Source: Acholoe squamosa (taxonomy: Eukaryota > Annelida > Polychaeta > Phyllodocida > Polynoidae). Taken from it: a stretch of 64,000 bases of DNA. Numbering within the stretch: the stretch's first letter is position 1; each line of letters opens with the position of its first letter. Positions 1 to 11,210 of the stretch are shown here, piece after piece. The position numbers and the translations under genes were made by a program. The stretch lies in contig OX439040.1 of the NCBI GenBank assembly GCA_949317995.1, positions 57,198,089-57,262,088 on the forward strand, in the 5' to 3' direction. Below the pieces are notes generated by a model. That model had not been told where the DNA came from and searched no databases. It worked only from the letters and a program-made list of their open reading frames with translations.

Positions 1-2362
1 GTTTTTTTAAATATTCATTGCAAAATTACATAAACCCTTATATAATTGTGTCTGAGACAGGGTGCACTTGGTGTCCGAATATAGGTGGGAGCAATTTATC
101 CCATTTTACTAAGTCAAATAATTAGAAATAATCTAGACTTTGCCATTGTAATACACAGCAATCCTATACCAAGGTAGCGGATTGTCTAATGGGTGCAGCC
201 ATTGCTGAAGCTGGTTACCAGCAGTTAGCACTGATAACAGATGGGCACCACCTGCCCTCCGAGAGGCCTGCACTGAATAGTTGGGGTTATTTAATTGGCT
301 AATAATCAATTCCGCTAAGTCGGTATATAGCCATATAGGTTAAGGCACAACAGACTGAAGAATTAAATCAAATTTCTCATTTACTCACAATTCTCCATTA
401 TCAGAATATATAGCAAGAACATACCAGGTTTGCATAGTTACAAAGCCATGTATGAAGACAAATATATGTTTGGCATACTGTATTTGTTAGAGACAATAAT
501 AGTTCAATTTCCATATCTGGTTGATATGATAGGCAAGATTCTGATATTAATTATGTAATTCAGCCCCAAGGTGTCCGACTTAGGGTGCCTCTATCCTATT
601 GCATGCAGCGCCCTATTTGAAACACACTTTATTCGTCTGTACAGGTTTTAGTCGGCTGTGCATTTGCAATCTATTGTTACTGTAGCCTATGCTGACTACG
701 ATATAAATATTAGAAGTTCATATAAATATTATTACCCGTTTAAGTTTCAATGTTATATTCCAGAATAGATAGTCTACACAATGTACATATTGCACAAATG
801 GTCTAAAGCTGTAGTAGATTGTAATGCAACGGCTATCTCTGGTTTTGTGTGATATAAATGTAACCCACTAAGGTAAAACACCCCTGCGCAGGGGATTTTT
901 CATTCCCCTTTGGCCACCAGGAGGCATTGAAGGGGCAAAAATACTCTAAAATCATTATAAAAATATGTTAAGCTAATTTTTCATGCAGAATTCAATGGTC
1001 TCATTTAAAATGCACCATTTCAGTAGAAATGACCCATATTTGGATGGTAAAATGAACATTTTTCATGAAAAATCAACCTATATGCCTGTTCCTGGTTGCC
1101 ATAGCAACCATTCCAATTATCAAAATTTGCAGATTTTTATACCAATTTTCAGGGATATTCACCAAAAACCCAAAACTGAAAACAGAAATGAAAAATTCCT
1201 TCTAGGTCAAAATCTATGATAAAAATCACCATATCTTTATGTACTTTTTATAAAAAAAAAAAGGCTGATTTATTTTGTTTTTAGACATTATTATGGTTAA
1301 TAATGCATTTAGAGCTTAATTCTCGATTTCAAATATGAATAATGACTTTTGTTCAAGGAGGGGTTCTGACATAACTACTGGGAATATTTAAGCCAATGAT
1401 GTCTCATTTAAAGATCTTGAGATGAAATTCCCTGCAGAGGGATGTTTTTGCTTGCCTGGTCAAAATATGTCTTCAATTGTGTTATAAGTTTGTTAATATT
1501 ATGATTTTTTTTTCTTTTTTGGACGTGTTTATTGCAACAATGAAGCGTGAGTTTAAATGTTGGTATAAAACAGATCAATCTGATGTATAAACATTGAAAT
1601 GTAAGATATGATTTAACAGTATACCTTTGCTATATACAATTCAATACATACGATATAATATATGTACAATAAACATTCACTTAGGAGATTGATAGTGTCA
1701 GAGGACAATTTAAACAGGGTGTTATAAGAGAGACCGACAAGAAGCACCATAAAACAAAAGGTATGAAGGATAGTCTAGAATTCATTAATATTAATAAAGA
1801 TGTAATTAAAGTACATAATTCAATTAGGAAGACAAATTTTATCATGCTCTCGTGAGAAACAACAGAAATAGATAATGGGCGAGTTGGGATATTAAATTCC
1901 AAGAACTAAAACGAGGAGATTTGCTCGCCATATTACCATCAACTGCAGGCGGCGAGGGACTTCCCCTGGTCCATAAGCTGTTCATTTATTGGGACATGGT
2001 GGTAGGTTAGCAGATGTTCAGCCCATGCAATCCGATATGCATTTTTGCTTAGGGCCAAGTCATTTATTACCAAGTCTTTATTAAAAAAAGGTTCTCGGTG
2101 CGGGAACTAAACCCCAATAAACCTTCACACTAGGTGGTCAAAACTAAACATGGGCAATTCAAGTATTCATTGTGATGTGCCAATTCACACGCATATCCAA
2201 ATTCTTCTAGTGGGGGTCATTTTGCAAAATCAGTTCTCAGTGTGGGGAGGGGTCATATTGCTGGGGGTGGCGAGTCAAATTTGGCAATCGGACTAAATCC
2301 ATCAAGCCCCCCTCCCCCCCCCAGCTGCCAATAAATGACTCGGTCCTTACCCAAGTTGAGCA
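1..2362. other. Unannotated AT-rich DNA
   Basis: No gene is supported here. The short open frames at 983-1219 (+) and 1681-1902 (-) have no recognisable domain, splice context or protein-like composition. The only local structure noted is a perfect CCCCTGCGCAGGGG palindrome at about 882-895. A loosely related inverted copy (CCCTGCAGAGGG) lies near 1430, which could be the remains of an old inverted-repeat element, but its ends cannot be placed. Confidence 0.5.
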
Positions 2363-2577
2363 CCGCGGGCATGGGCGTGGACTGGTTATTTTGGCAAAGG
2401 GCGTGGACTGGTTACTTTGGCAAAGTCACCACTCACCTCCGTAATCAAGGTCTGTGCATAGCAAATAAAGGCACCAGAGGGCAGCACTGTTCCCTTTACT
2501 TTCTCACCCTTACTATAGCATATGGATAATACCTACACAGACTAAATCTGGTAACCAGTCCACGCCCGTGACCGCGG
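2363..2577. repeat. Inverted repeat, ~26-bp arms, ~215 bp overall
   Basis: The left arm begins with CCGCGGGCATGGGCGTGGAC and the right arm, reverse-complemented, with CCGCGGTCACGGGCGTGGAC. Both continue into TGGTTA. The left arm is followed by a second direct copy of GGGCGTGGACTGGTTA at about 2399-2414. The structure fits a small MITE-like element or fold-back, but no target-site duplication was found at the ends, so the class is open. Confidence 0.6.
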
Positions 2578-3680
2578 GACTACGACACAAGTTGTCGGTG
2601 GAGATGAACCTCTAGCAGGGGTCCCTTAAGGTCAGATGGAGAGGAGGAGAGAAATGGCTGTGAGTGTGGAGGGAGAGGGAGAGGAGCTGGCTTAAGCATT
2701 CTGCCTAAGTGAGTGTGCATGTAGAGGTGGTGGGTGGCCATGTGCTGTGGATGGAAGACTGGGTTTGTTGAGGGTTTGGACTGATAGGAGGTAGACTGAG
2801 TAAGGGGCAGGTGGTTGAGACAGGTCAGGTTGGAATTAGGAGACTGGGGTGAGTGTGTACGTGGGAAGGAAAATGAAGAAACAGATAATATCTTTGTTTG
2901 AAAGAATTCTATCATGAATCTTCTGCTCTGCAACAGTTCTTTATTCTCAACAAATACAAATCCAAACGGGGAAAAAAACATAAAGAAAAAGAGGTAAATA
3001 TCACACAAAACCCAACTCAGTTCAGGAATTTTATTTTTTATTTTTAACTTAATTAACTTTATCTAACTTTGGTAATATAATAAACTACGTAGATGGGATG
3101 ATATGAGTAGATATCTTCCTTGATGTAGAATATATCTCATTTCCTTGTGTTTTTTATTGATCAAACCTATGACCATGACGAGAGCACAGGTATAGGATTT
3201 GGGTGTATAACCAGATTCAGTTTACCTGTATATTATGTGGGATCTGTGTGGGGGTGTTGGCATAAGTACAAACTGCCTGAGATGAAAGGAAATCAAATAG
3301 TCACATAGTGAAGCAATATGAAAATATCCTATGGCCTTGGGAGCACTGTATTAAAGGGTGAAGCATATCGATTGGGATATGGAAATAATGCTAAGTGCAT
3401 AGAAGACCTATAGATCATGGTAATTTACTGTAAAAATGGGTGAACGTGTATGGGAATAGACATTGAAGATTTCCAGAAGATGGTAGGGCTGGTGTCATAG
3501 AATTATTCTCTTATATATAGTTGTAGGCCTATAGAACAGTACTAAAGTTATAAAAACAGAGCCCATGACTGCATTTTGTAGCCTCCTTTTAAACAAAAAG
3601 TGTGCCTTATAGCCTATATACATGGCTTCGCCTTATAGGCAGGGTATGTCTATGTTACATAATACATACTATACTCATAA
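2578..3680. other. Unannotated DNA, no gene seen
   Basis: A 142-codon open frame (2580-3008, minus) covers a purine-rich low-complexity stretch, and its translation is a Pro/Ser/His-rich chance product with no recognisable domain. No RNA gene or repeat with clear ends was found. Confidence 0.45.
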
Positions 3681-3778
3681 CCCTGCTCGCACAACTCATC
3701 CAAATGACGTCTTTTTTACGTAAACAACATGAGTTTTCACGTAAGAATGATGTAAATTGCATGAGTTGTGCTAGCGGG
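3681..3778. mobile_element. Short MITE-like element, ~28-bp terminal inverted repeats
   Basis: The left end reads CCCTGCTCGCACAACTCAT. The right end, reverse-complemented, reads CCCCGCTAGCACAACTCAT, and similarity continues for about nine more bases. The element is about 98 bp and has no coding capacity. Overlapping open frames on both strands here are products of the palindrome. A target-site duplication is not clear, so the superfamily is unassigned. Confidence 0.65.
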
Positions 3779-4306
3779 GAAGATTGTTTTACTAATATTT
3801 GAAAGACAGGACTAGTTATTCGAAAGACCAGAAGCAATATTCCCAAATGTCAGATAGCTATAACGATAAGAGCCAACATGTCTCTGTATGTAGTTGGGGT
3901 TGTGAACCTGCTTTTAGCTGTCCTGTCCCACGCCAGCAGTACTCAGAACCTATTATTGTGGGAGGTGTTGATGGATTCCTGCAGGTGCACTGAGAGGCTC
4001 CCATCCAATCCATCTCACAGTGGTTCCCTCTATGTGCAGAGCTGTGCACCATATGGGTGAGTGTCGGTGAGTGTCTGCAGTGGACATGGGCCTAAAGTGG
4101 TATTGGTTTTGTATGGTAGATTTAGTCCTTTTTTTGCCGTGACAGGCACCTTAATGCATGGAATATGGGGGTGAGCAATGTTAGGGTCGAAGAAGAAACA
4201 GTCTGAGCTGGAGACTGTCAATGATACATATCAGATATCTGGGAAGGGCATATTTCCCTGTGGAGATAAAATAGGAAAATGGTTTATAGATGTAGCGAGG
4301 ACAGAG

Positions 4307-4488
4307 TGAGTGAGTGAGTAATAAATGTTTAACGCCATTTCGACAACTAAGGTCATATTCATGGCGAGAACTACATTACACATCTTCACAGATGAATGTG
4401 TCAGTGCCCGCACATATGTGCACCACACACATCCGAGGGGATAGGAAAGAGGAGATATAGACCCTTTTAAGTGGGCTAGGGAAGCCCG
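4307..4488 (-). mobile_element. SINE-like retroposon, copy 1, with 13-bp target duplication
   Basis: This 182-bp unit is flanked by a perfect 13-bp direct repeat, AGCGAGGACAGAG, at 4294-4306 and 4489-4501. That is the signature of target-primed (LINE-mediated) insertion. On the minus strand the unit runs from GGGCTTCCCTAGCCC to a tail containing GGCGTTAAAC and then CTCACTCACTCA. It is about 90 percent similar to a second copy at 23135-23323. No poly(A) tail and no convincing tRNA A/B boxes were seen, so the 5' origin (tRNA, 5S or other) is unknown. The tail resembles CTCA-tailed SINE/RTE families of marine invertebrates; this is inference. Confidence 0.8.
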
Positions 4489-4501
4489 AGCGAGGACAGA
4501 G

Positions 4502-5669
4502 GACACCCTACAGACATTGATTAGGCTTGGAAGAATTGAAGGAAGGGCGATCTATAAGATGAGTTGAACTTATAGAAGGAGAAGGGAAATGGACGGTTAG
4601 ATGTATTTAACTAAAATGTGGGTTTATCAGTACAGATGGGACAGTATGAATAACATTTATCATTACATGCTACGCCTTAGTCATAGGACATACTTCGGCC
4701 CATTTTAGAACTGCAGGTAGGTTGCAAGGAAAGAGACTATAATGTGTTATTCATGCCATCATGCCCCAGGGGAAGGATGCACCCCCTCCCCCTACATGGG
4801 TAGGGAGTGTAGTGAATACGATAGACATTGTACTGACCTACTTATCTAACAAGTAGGTACCCTCGCCCTTATTATGTAAGACCAGCATGTACGGCATGTA
4901 CCGTAATGACAATAAGGGAAAGCAAGTAAGGCGGGGAGGGCTTAATGACGACAATGTGTGTTTTACGGCTTAAGCTTTGAGTTTTCTGTAGAGAACTCCT
5001 AAATGGCTGTAAAGGGGTACAAACGTCCTTTGACCTAGTGCCTAGATGTATATGGCAGAGTGCAAGTACACCTTATTCCGTGTCTACTTTTCCTAACACA
5101 TTGGTTCATGCTGCGTAGAGATCCATACAATCTCTGTCCTTGGTAAATACCTTCCATGTCCACATTACCTACAGTAAAGGACATGGGCCGAGGCTTGTGA
5201 TCTGATTGAAGAGGCATTAACGATATATTGGCGGACACCAAGGGTGGTAATCATCATCAGGAAATTTCCATTTAATTAGGCCCTCCTTCATAAGATTAAA
5301 ATGTCAATCCCATTTAGGGCCGTTTAGTTAATTAGTTCATCTTCTAGAAACTCATTTGATTTCGATAAGGGCAGACCAAGCTTTCTTCGCACCGCACATG
5401 TATGCATAGTAGAAATATAAGGACTTTTATCCTTTATCAAACCACAACATATTATGGTAGAGAGGGTATGTGGATTTTATAGAATATACTGGAGGCTGTT
5501 GAACAACATCTTCCTAGAAATGAATGAGTAATGCTTATAGGAAACGTCGTATGCTTAATATAAAGTCATCTTTAATCATTTTCAGATGTCACAAACTGCA
5601 CAGTAAAGTATGCATGGTGACTTCATAGTGATACAATAAAGGTATACCACAGTGAATGATAACTCGCTT
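4502..5669. other. Unannotated DNA, no gene seen
   Basis: No protein-like frame, RNA gene or bounded repeat was recognised. The 68-codon minus frame at 5035-5241 has no domain or splice context. Confidence 0.4.
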
Positions 5670-6185
5670 AGTTATGGAAATTAACATTAGACTATGGCAA
5701 TTTTGATAGTAGCATATGAAAATGAATGTTAGGCTATGGCAATATCAATGAAATATGAAATTGGATGTTAGCCTATGGCAATGCTTATAGTAGTACATGT
5801 ATATAAAAATGAGCATTAGTCTGTGGTAATTTTAGTAGAAGTATATGAAAATGGACATCAGTCTATGGCAATTTTGATAGTAGGATATGAGAATGGACGT
5901 TAGTCTATGGCAATGTCGGCATTGTATATCGTAGCATATGAAAATGGGCATTTGTCTATGGCAGTATTTTTAGTAGTATACGAAATTGGACTTTAGCCTA
6001 TGGCAATGCTAAAAGTAGTATTATAGAAATGGACATTAGCCTGTGGCAATTTTAAAAGTAGGATATCTAAATGAACGTTAGTCTATGACAATGTTAATAG
6101 TAGTATATGGAAATGGAATTTTGACTTTGGCAATGTAAACAGTAGTATATGAAATTGGGTATTAGCCTGAGGCAATGCTTATAGT
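5670..6185. repeat. Degenerate ~42-50-bp minisatellite
   Basis: About a dozen diverged units each carry ATGAAAATGGACGTTAG, then a C-TATGGCAAT segment, then TTTTGATAGTAGTAT. Unit length varies, and point changes are spread over all copies, so the array is old. It has no long open frame. It resumes after a 320-bp interruption at 6505-6645. Confidence 0.75.
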
Positions 6186-6504
6186 ACCGTAGCCCCCTGC
6201 GACCCCAGGCATAAGAGCACCCTGAATTCCACTCAGGCTTATCAAGGTGCATATGAGGACTGTTTTGGGTCACTTTGGGTTCGATATAATTTCCCCCTGC
6301 CTATAAGGCTCACCTCCTCTTCTGGACGTTCTATAAGGGGCAGGAGGCCTCAGATTCATGTATAAGTCATGGTTTATACACAAGGTACTATGGTATATAT
6401 AAAAATTAGTGTCTATTTAAGTGTCAACCTTGCAATACTCTTCTTCTGTTTTGGCATTTCCAGCAGCCAACTTCTGAGAGACAAGGTAAATTATGTGGTA
6501 GTTT
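6186..6504. other. Unique 320-bp segment splitting the minisatellite
   Basis: Sequence unrelated to the flanking minisatellite separates its two blocks. It has a C-rich start (GTAGCCCCCTGCGACCCC) and a CAGGAGGCCTCAG segment. It may be an insertion, but no terminal repeats or target duplication were found. Confidence 0.4.
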
Positions 6505-6645
6505 AAAAATGAGCATAAGCCTGTGGTAATTTTGATAGTAGTATATAAAAATGGACGTTACTCTATGGCAATACTGATAGTATGATATGAAAAAGGACAT
6601 TTACCTGCGGCAATTTTGATAGTACTTAGTATATGAAAATGTCAA
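6505..6645. repeat. Continuation of the ~42-50-bp minisatellite
   Basis: Three more units with the AAAATGGACGTTACTCTATGG-type core follow the interruption. They match the units at 5670-6185 in order and orientation. Confidence 0.7.
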
Positions 6646-7804
6646 CGAACATGGCAACCATAGCAATCATTGTGTAAAAATACATGTATGTTACTGGATA
6701 TATGAGTCGTTCTAGGAAGAACCTTGTCAGTGACAGGAACGGTTCATGTGATTAGGCATTCTCTGAATCGATGTTAAGTCGGCGGTCAGACCTCATATGC
6801 TGCCAAAGGACAAGGTACCAGCAATATGTAGGCCTTCTCAGAACTGGTAATCTATATAATGCTTAAATGCGTCACACCAAGAAGTCTGTTTGGTTCTTTT
6901 TTCTTACTGCTTCAACATTGTTGAGGCTGTAGAAAAATCGCACTGAAAGTGCTAGACATTCCTACCATAAAGCTGAATTTGAAGTGAAACATTGTGAAAC
7001 TGAGACAGTTACTTTTGACTGTGTTTCTACTCTAAATGCATTGCTATAAGGAGTAAATATGAATAGTCCTATTCTAGTAACCTGTAGTTTAACACTGTAT
7101 CGCCCATTGGTAACCTTTGTAATATTAGGAAGAGCTTTCATATTACACTTACTGGAACTTCCAATAATCTCTACAGTTGATCTCCCTTCACCAAGAGTAT
7201 GAATAGCATATTGCAGTGTGGGTCAATTCCGCCCACCTGCAGGTCCTTGGGAGCTGAGGTATATCTTATGCTGCGAGTTTGAACTATATGATGAATAAAG
7301 ACTATTCATGAGTATTATCTCGGTGTTGATAGATCATCTTAGTGCTTTATTTCCCACTGAATACGGCAGTCCCATGGGTTTAACCAAGAGGCTCCACATT
7401 CCACCCCCGCCCCATGGAATACAATAATGCTTGTATTCCATGTCCTGATCACAAAATCTTTTGATGACGCCATATGGGGCCAATACATATCGGAAGTGGA
7501 GGAAAACATCAATAAATTTATGTCCACTCCGTGAAAATATTCCAGAAGGATGGGATAGGCTACGCCAGTCCAACCAAGTGGAATACGATGGGAAAATATT
7601 CCACGATTGTGGACATTTGCCTATATCTATCTCCCACTCCGATGTCTCTCCGAATTTCTTTCTTTTTTTCCTCATCGTTGATACATCCATCAGTACGGTG
7701 TCCGGACTTATGGGCCCCCATGCTCCATGGCCTCCCCCCTGACCTGTGGCCTCCATGACTCATGGCCCCCAAGACTCATGGCCTCATGCCGCATGGCCTA
7801 AAAA
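6646..7804. other. Unannotated DNA with local fold-backs
   Basis: No gene is supported. The 140-codon minus frame at 7334-7756 lies over several near-palindromic GTGGAATA...TATTCCAC segments and has overlapping frames on both strands, which points to inverted repeats rather than coding sequence. CATGGCC-rich sequence from about 7720 to 7800 is mirrored, in inverted form, at about 8355-8475, on the far side of the GTAC array. Confidence 0.45.
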
Positions 7805-8345
7805 TGACAGTACGAGCCCTGTACTAGCCCTGTATGATCCTGTATGAGCCCAGTACGATCCTGTACAAGCCCAGATTGTACAGGGTTTGTACAGGATCGT
7901 ACTGGGCGCGTATAGGACCGTACATGGGTCGTACAGGATAACACATAGGTCGTACAGGATTGTACAGTACTTGTACGACCTATGTACGATCCTGTCCAAG
8001 GCCAGTACAATCCCAGTACGATCCTATACAAGCCCAGATTGTACACTGGTTGTACAGGATCGTACTGGGCTCGCACAGGATCATACATAGGTCGTACGGG
8101 ATTGTACAGTATGTGTACGACCCTGTACGATCCTGTACAAGCCCAGTACAATCCTGTACAAGCCCAGTACGATCCTGTACAAGCCCAGTACGATCCTGTA
8201 CAAGGCTAGATTGTACACAGGTTTACTGGGCTTGTACAGGATCGTACATGGATCGTACATGGATTGTACATGGATCGTACATGTATTGTACAGGCTCCTA
8301 CAGGATTGTACATGGATTGTACAGGATCGTACATGGATTGCACAG
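7805..8345. repeat. GTAC-rich minisatellite with alternating orientation
   Basis: A unit of about 21 bp, CAGTACGATCCTGTACAAGCC, is repeated in blocks that switch orientation. Forward blocks are roughly 7805-7880, 7976-8040 and 8111-8210; reverse-complement blocks are roughly 7881-7975, 8041-8110 and 8211-8345. The blocks can pair with each other as large hairpins. Open frames on both strands through this region reflect repeat phase, not genes. Confidence 0.85.
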
Positions 8346-8699
8346 GCTCGTACTACTGGAAGATTGAGGCCATCTAGCCTGAGACCATGTGGTTGTGGGG
8401 CCATTTGGCATGAGGCCATCTGACAGAGGACCATGTGACCAGGGGCTAAAAATACTGAGGCCATGTGCCCTAGAATCCCTTAAGTATCATTAATTTATTT
8501 TGATAAAAGTAATTCACTTCAACTTTTTCAAATTGTTTTCCCTACGCCTGGACCTGCACCGCCCACCCATCTGTAAGTTTCGTCGAGGCAAGGATGCGTA
8601 CAATCAGGGGGGTGTACGTTATTCATACTGTATGCATATATGCTTTATAGTTTACTGTACAATATAAAATCAGATTGATTTCAAATGTGGCTCCCCAGG

Positions 8700-8940
8700 T
8701 CTTACTACACTTCTCACTACATTTCAAAGGGGCTAGGGGCGTGTGAAGATGTCCTGTTGCCCTCCAGGAGGGTCTTGCCAAAAGATAATAAGGAAAAACC
8801 TTTCAGAGAGTGCTGAGGACAATTATTTAGCAAGACAAAAACATGCACATTTTCTCTTTTGGTTCACAATTCTTTTTGGTTCAGACCTTCCTGGCCTTAC
8901 TACACCTCCCACTACACTTCAAAGGGGCTGAGAGGCGTGT
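8700..8940. repeat. Direct repeat of ~45 bp, 196 bp apart
   Basis: A segment beginning CTTACTACACTTCTCACTAC at 8700 recurs, with a few changes, at 8896-8940. Both copies continue through TTCAAAGGGGCT into GGCGTGT. The spacer is unique. The pair may be the ends of a small unrecognised element or an old local duplication. Confidence 0.6.
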
Positions 8941-9011
8941 AGCGACCTCTAGACCGCACTGCACCCATTCAGGGACATCCCAATGCTTCCATGAGAATCA
9001 CAACTAATTTT

Positions 9012-9222
9012 GGGGTGACCACATTAGAGAGAGTGGAAGTGACTTATTAACCTAAAATTGGTGACCAAAAGGAAAGGAGAGGTGACCACATTAGAGAGGT
9101 GACCACATTACGGAGAGTTCCTTATATTAGAACAGAGGGAAATAATCTGGTTCTTTCCAAAAGTGACCACATTGGCGAGGTGACCACATTAGAGAGGTGA
9201 CCATAAGTAGAGAGTTGACTGT
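9012..9222. repeat. Short degenerate repeat, GGTGACCACATTAGAGA
   Basis: At least six partial copies of GGTGACCACATTAGAGA lie in this interval, some adjacent and some separated by unique sequence. No coding frame is associated with it. Confidence 0.65.
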
Positions 9223-9279
9223 ATATACCAGGTACCTTAGACACATGCCCTGTGCTACAGATGCTGCTCCCATCGTAGT

Positions 9280-9861
9280 AGGTCGAATCCCACATGGCGA
9301 AGTGTGGCAGAGAATCTCTGCGATTTTGAATCTGTTGCGATTCTGGGACCAACCCCAAATTCACAAGGGTATAACTACAGTAGGCCGAATCCCACATGGC
9401 GATTTTGGCCTCCAATATCTCTGCGATTTTGTCTGTTGTGTTCTATGACCCGTGCTGAGGCCATAAAACACAAGGATTGCTCAACTTCTGCTGAATCTAA
9501 CAGTAGATAATGGTCTAATTTGCAGTAACCCTTGCTTTTATGGACTCAGTAAGGGCTATACAACACAACAGACAAAATCACAGAGATGTTGGAGGCATAA
9601 ATCGCCATGTGGGATTCGACCTTTTAGAACACAAGCACTCTTTTGCGATTTTAGGCCAGAGAATATACAATATACAGAGATTTAAACATGAATAAAGCAA
9701 AATACCCCAAAGAGTACATCAAAAATTGCAAAAGTGTCCTTGTGTTCTATACACCCTTACTGTAGTTGTATCCTTGCAAATTTGGAATTGGTACCAAAAT
9801 CGCAACAGATTCAAAATCGCAGAGATATTTCAGCCATTTTTCACCATGTGGGATTCGACCT
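9280..9861. mobile_element. AGGTCGAATCCCAC-family MITE, subfamily A, interrupted
   Basis: The ends are AGGTCGAATCCCACATGG and its inverse. The next inner sequence (ATCTCTGCGATTTTGAATC, then TTGCGATT) is mirrored at the right end. Compared with the uninterrupted subfamily A copies at 14512-14855 and 17365-17688, this copy is split by a subfamily B element at 9382-9622. Its flanking triplets (AGT and AGA) do not match, unlike most copies of the family. Confidence 0.8.
9382..9622. mobile_element. AGGTCGAATCCCAC-family MITE, subfamily B, nested
   Basis: This 241-bp element starts AGGCCGAATCCCACATGG and ends with the inverse of AGGTCGAATCCCACATGG. Its interior has the subfamily B sequence TTTTGTCTGTTGTGTT and a hairpin around a GGCC core. 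It lies inside a subfamily A copy. The right half of the host element resumes at once with TAGAACACAAGCACTC. The flanking triplets AGT and TTT do not match, so a small loss at the junction is likely. Confidence 0.8.
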
Positions 9862-9939
9862 AGAACGGCACATTATCTGTAGAGGGCAGCAGGTAATGAG
9901 GTGCACATGGGAGGGAGAAGGCTTCACTGATGGCCCTCT

Positions 9940-10181
9940 AGGTCGAATCCCACTTGGGGATTTAGGGCTGAAATATCTCTGCGATTTTGTCCCTTGCCCT
10001 CTTAGGGCTTTCCTGAGCCCCTATATCGCAAGGATAACTGCTTAATTGGTCTTGATTCACTGTTGGATTCGGTATAAGTTGAACAATCTTTGCAATCTAG
10101 GAGCCCAGGAAGACCCCAAAATCGCAAGGGACAAAATCACAGAGATATTTGAGCCCTAAATCACCATGTGGGATTCGACCT
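9940..10181. mobile_element. AGGTCGAATCCCAC-family MITE, subfamily C
   Basis: A 242-bp element with terminal inverted repeats of nearly 60 bp and a perfect TCT target duplication (9937-9939 and 10182-10184). The interior carries GTTGGATTCGGTATAAGTTG, which is also found in subfamily B. It is non-coding. Both arms contain GATTTTGTCCCTTGC, so almost the whole element can fold back on itself. Confidence 0.88.
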
Positions 10182-11210
10182 TCTGGTATCCATCAGCGCC
10201 TGTCTGTATAATACTGTTATACAAAAAGACACAGGTGGTGTGCGGGGAGCAAAAAAAACCCGGGGATAAAACAGGATCGTAACTAATTCATCAAGACAGA
10301 TCTTAAAGTGAAGCTGCTTTCAATAAAAAAAAAATTTCATGAATCTGGCGACTTAACATACTACCGTACAGCCCAGTATAAAAAGCCCAGACAGATTTAT
10401 ATAATTCTTTAATCATGTTCATCGGAAGGGAATACAATAGAATAGCCCACATTACAAGTACACTGTAATACCACGCCACGCTATTTACAGTACTTTGCTT
10501 TTATTTTAGAAAACAGTAAGAAGTGCTGTCAGTACAAACCTAATGACTCTACAGTAAATAGCCCCGTACCCAGTACACAACAATGTGCTGTATATTTACA
10601 ATTTGGGCTTAGAGTGTACTTTCCTGTATTCATGAGATTGATGAAGAAGAAGAGATATTTAGTTATTCCTATTTTCACACTATATTTACAAGCAGTAAGG
10701 AAAGTCACAATTAGTCCATATGGTTCCTGAATACAGAGCATAAGATATTAAGTGCTATATAATTCCTAAACTTAGTGCATATATCATTTTTAATAGCACA
10801 TAGACTTGGCATGTGATATATTTCTAATGCATTGGTTTAATATTGATAATCAGAAGTCTACTCTCACAGCCCAACATGTGGTTTCTACTGCACTGCAATG
10901 TTCCTTGCCTTCAGATCTTGACCTTTGAAGCAGATCTTAATGGACATGGCCGTGATCGTCGAAAGTAATTACAATTTAAAAGTGGTCGCTTTATTAGATA
11001 AAAACTAGGCTAACGATCAAATTACAGGTCTTCAACACTTTATAAAGTAGAATTACAGACTATCATACAATCAATTTAATCATATTGATGAGGAAATGTG
11101 ATTTCAATGTCTACTATCTACATTGCAAGTGAAAATCTATAATTGCCACACATATTGTGAATGTTATATTACTGATATTGTGAAATGACAACATGGGAAT
11201 CAAAGCAATT
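10182..11210. other. Unannotated AT-rich DNA
   Basis: No gene, RNA gene or bounded repeat is supported. The 70-codon minus frame at 10529-10741 shows no recognisable domain. Confidence 0.4.

Noticed and set aside
4030..4506. Minus frames at 4231-4506 and 23013-23222 with similar protein sequence
   Set aside because: The similarity is explained by the shared SINE at the DNA level; target duplications show retroposition rather than a gene family.
6464..6485. Possible 22-nt microexon (TTTCCAG before, GTAAAT after)
   Set aside because: Splice-like signals this short occur often by chance; no partner exon or coding context was found and the length would shift any frame.
7334..7772. 140-codon minus frame and overlapping plus frames
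   Set aside because: They cover near-palindromic sequence and have no domain; open frames on both strands follow from the inverted repeats.
7784..8464. Several long Tyr/Cys/Arg-rich frames
   Set aside because: They are translations of the GTAC minisatellite in different phases.
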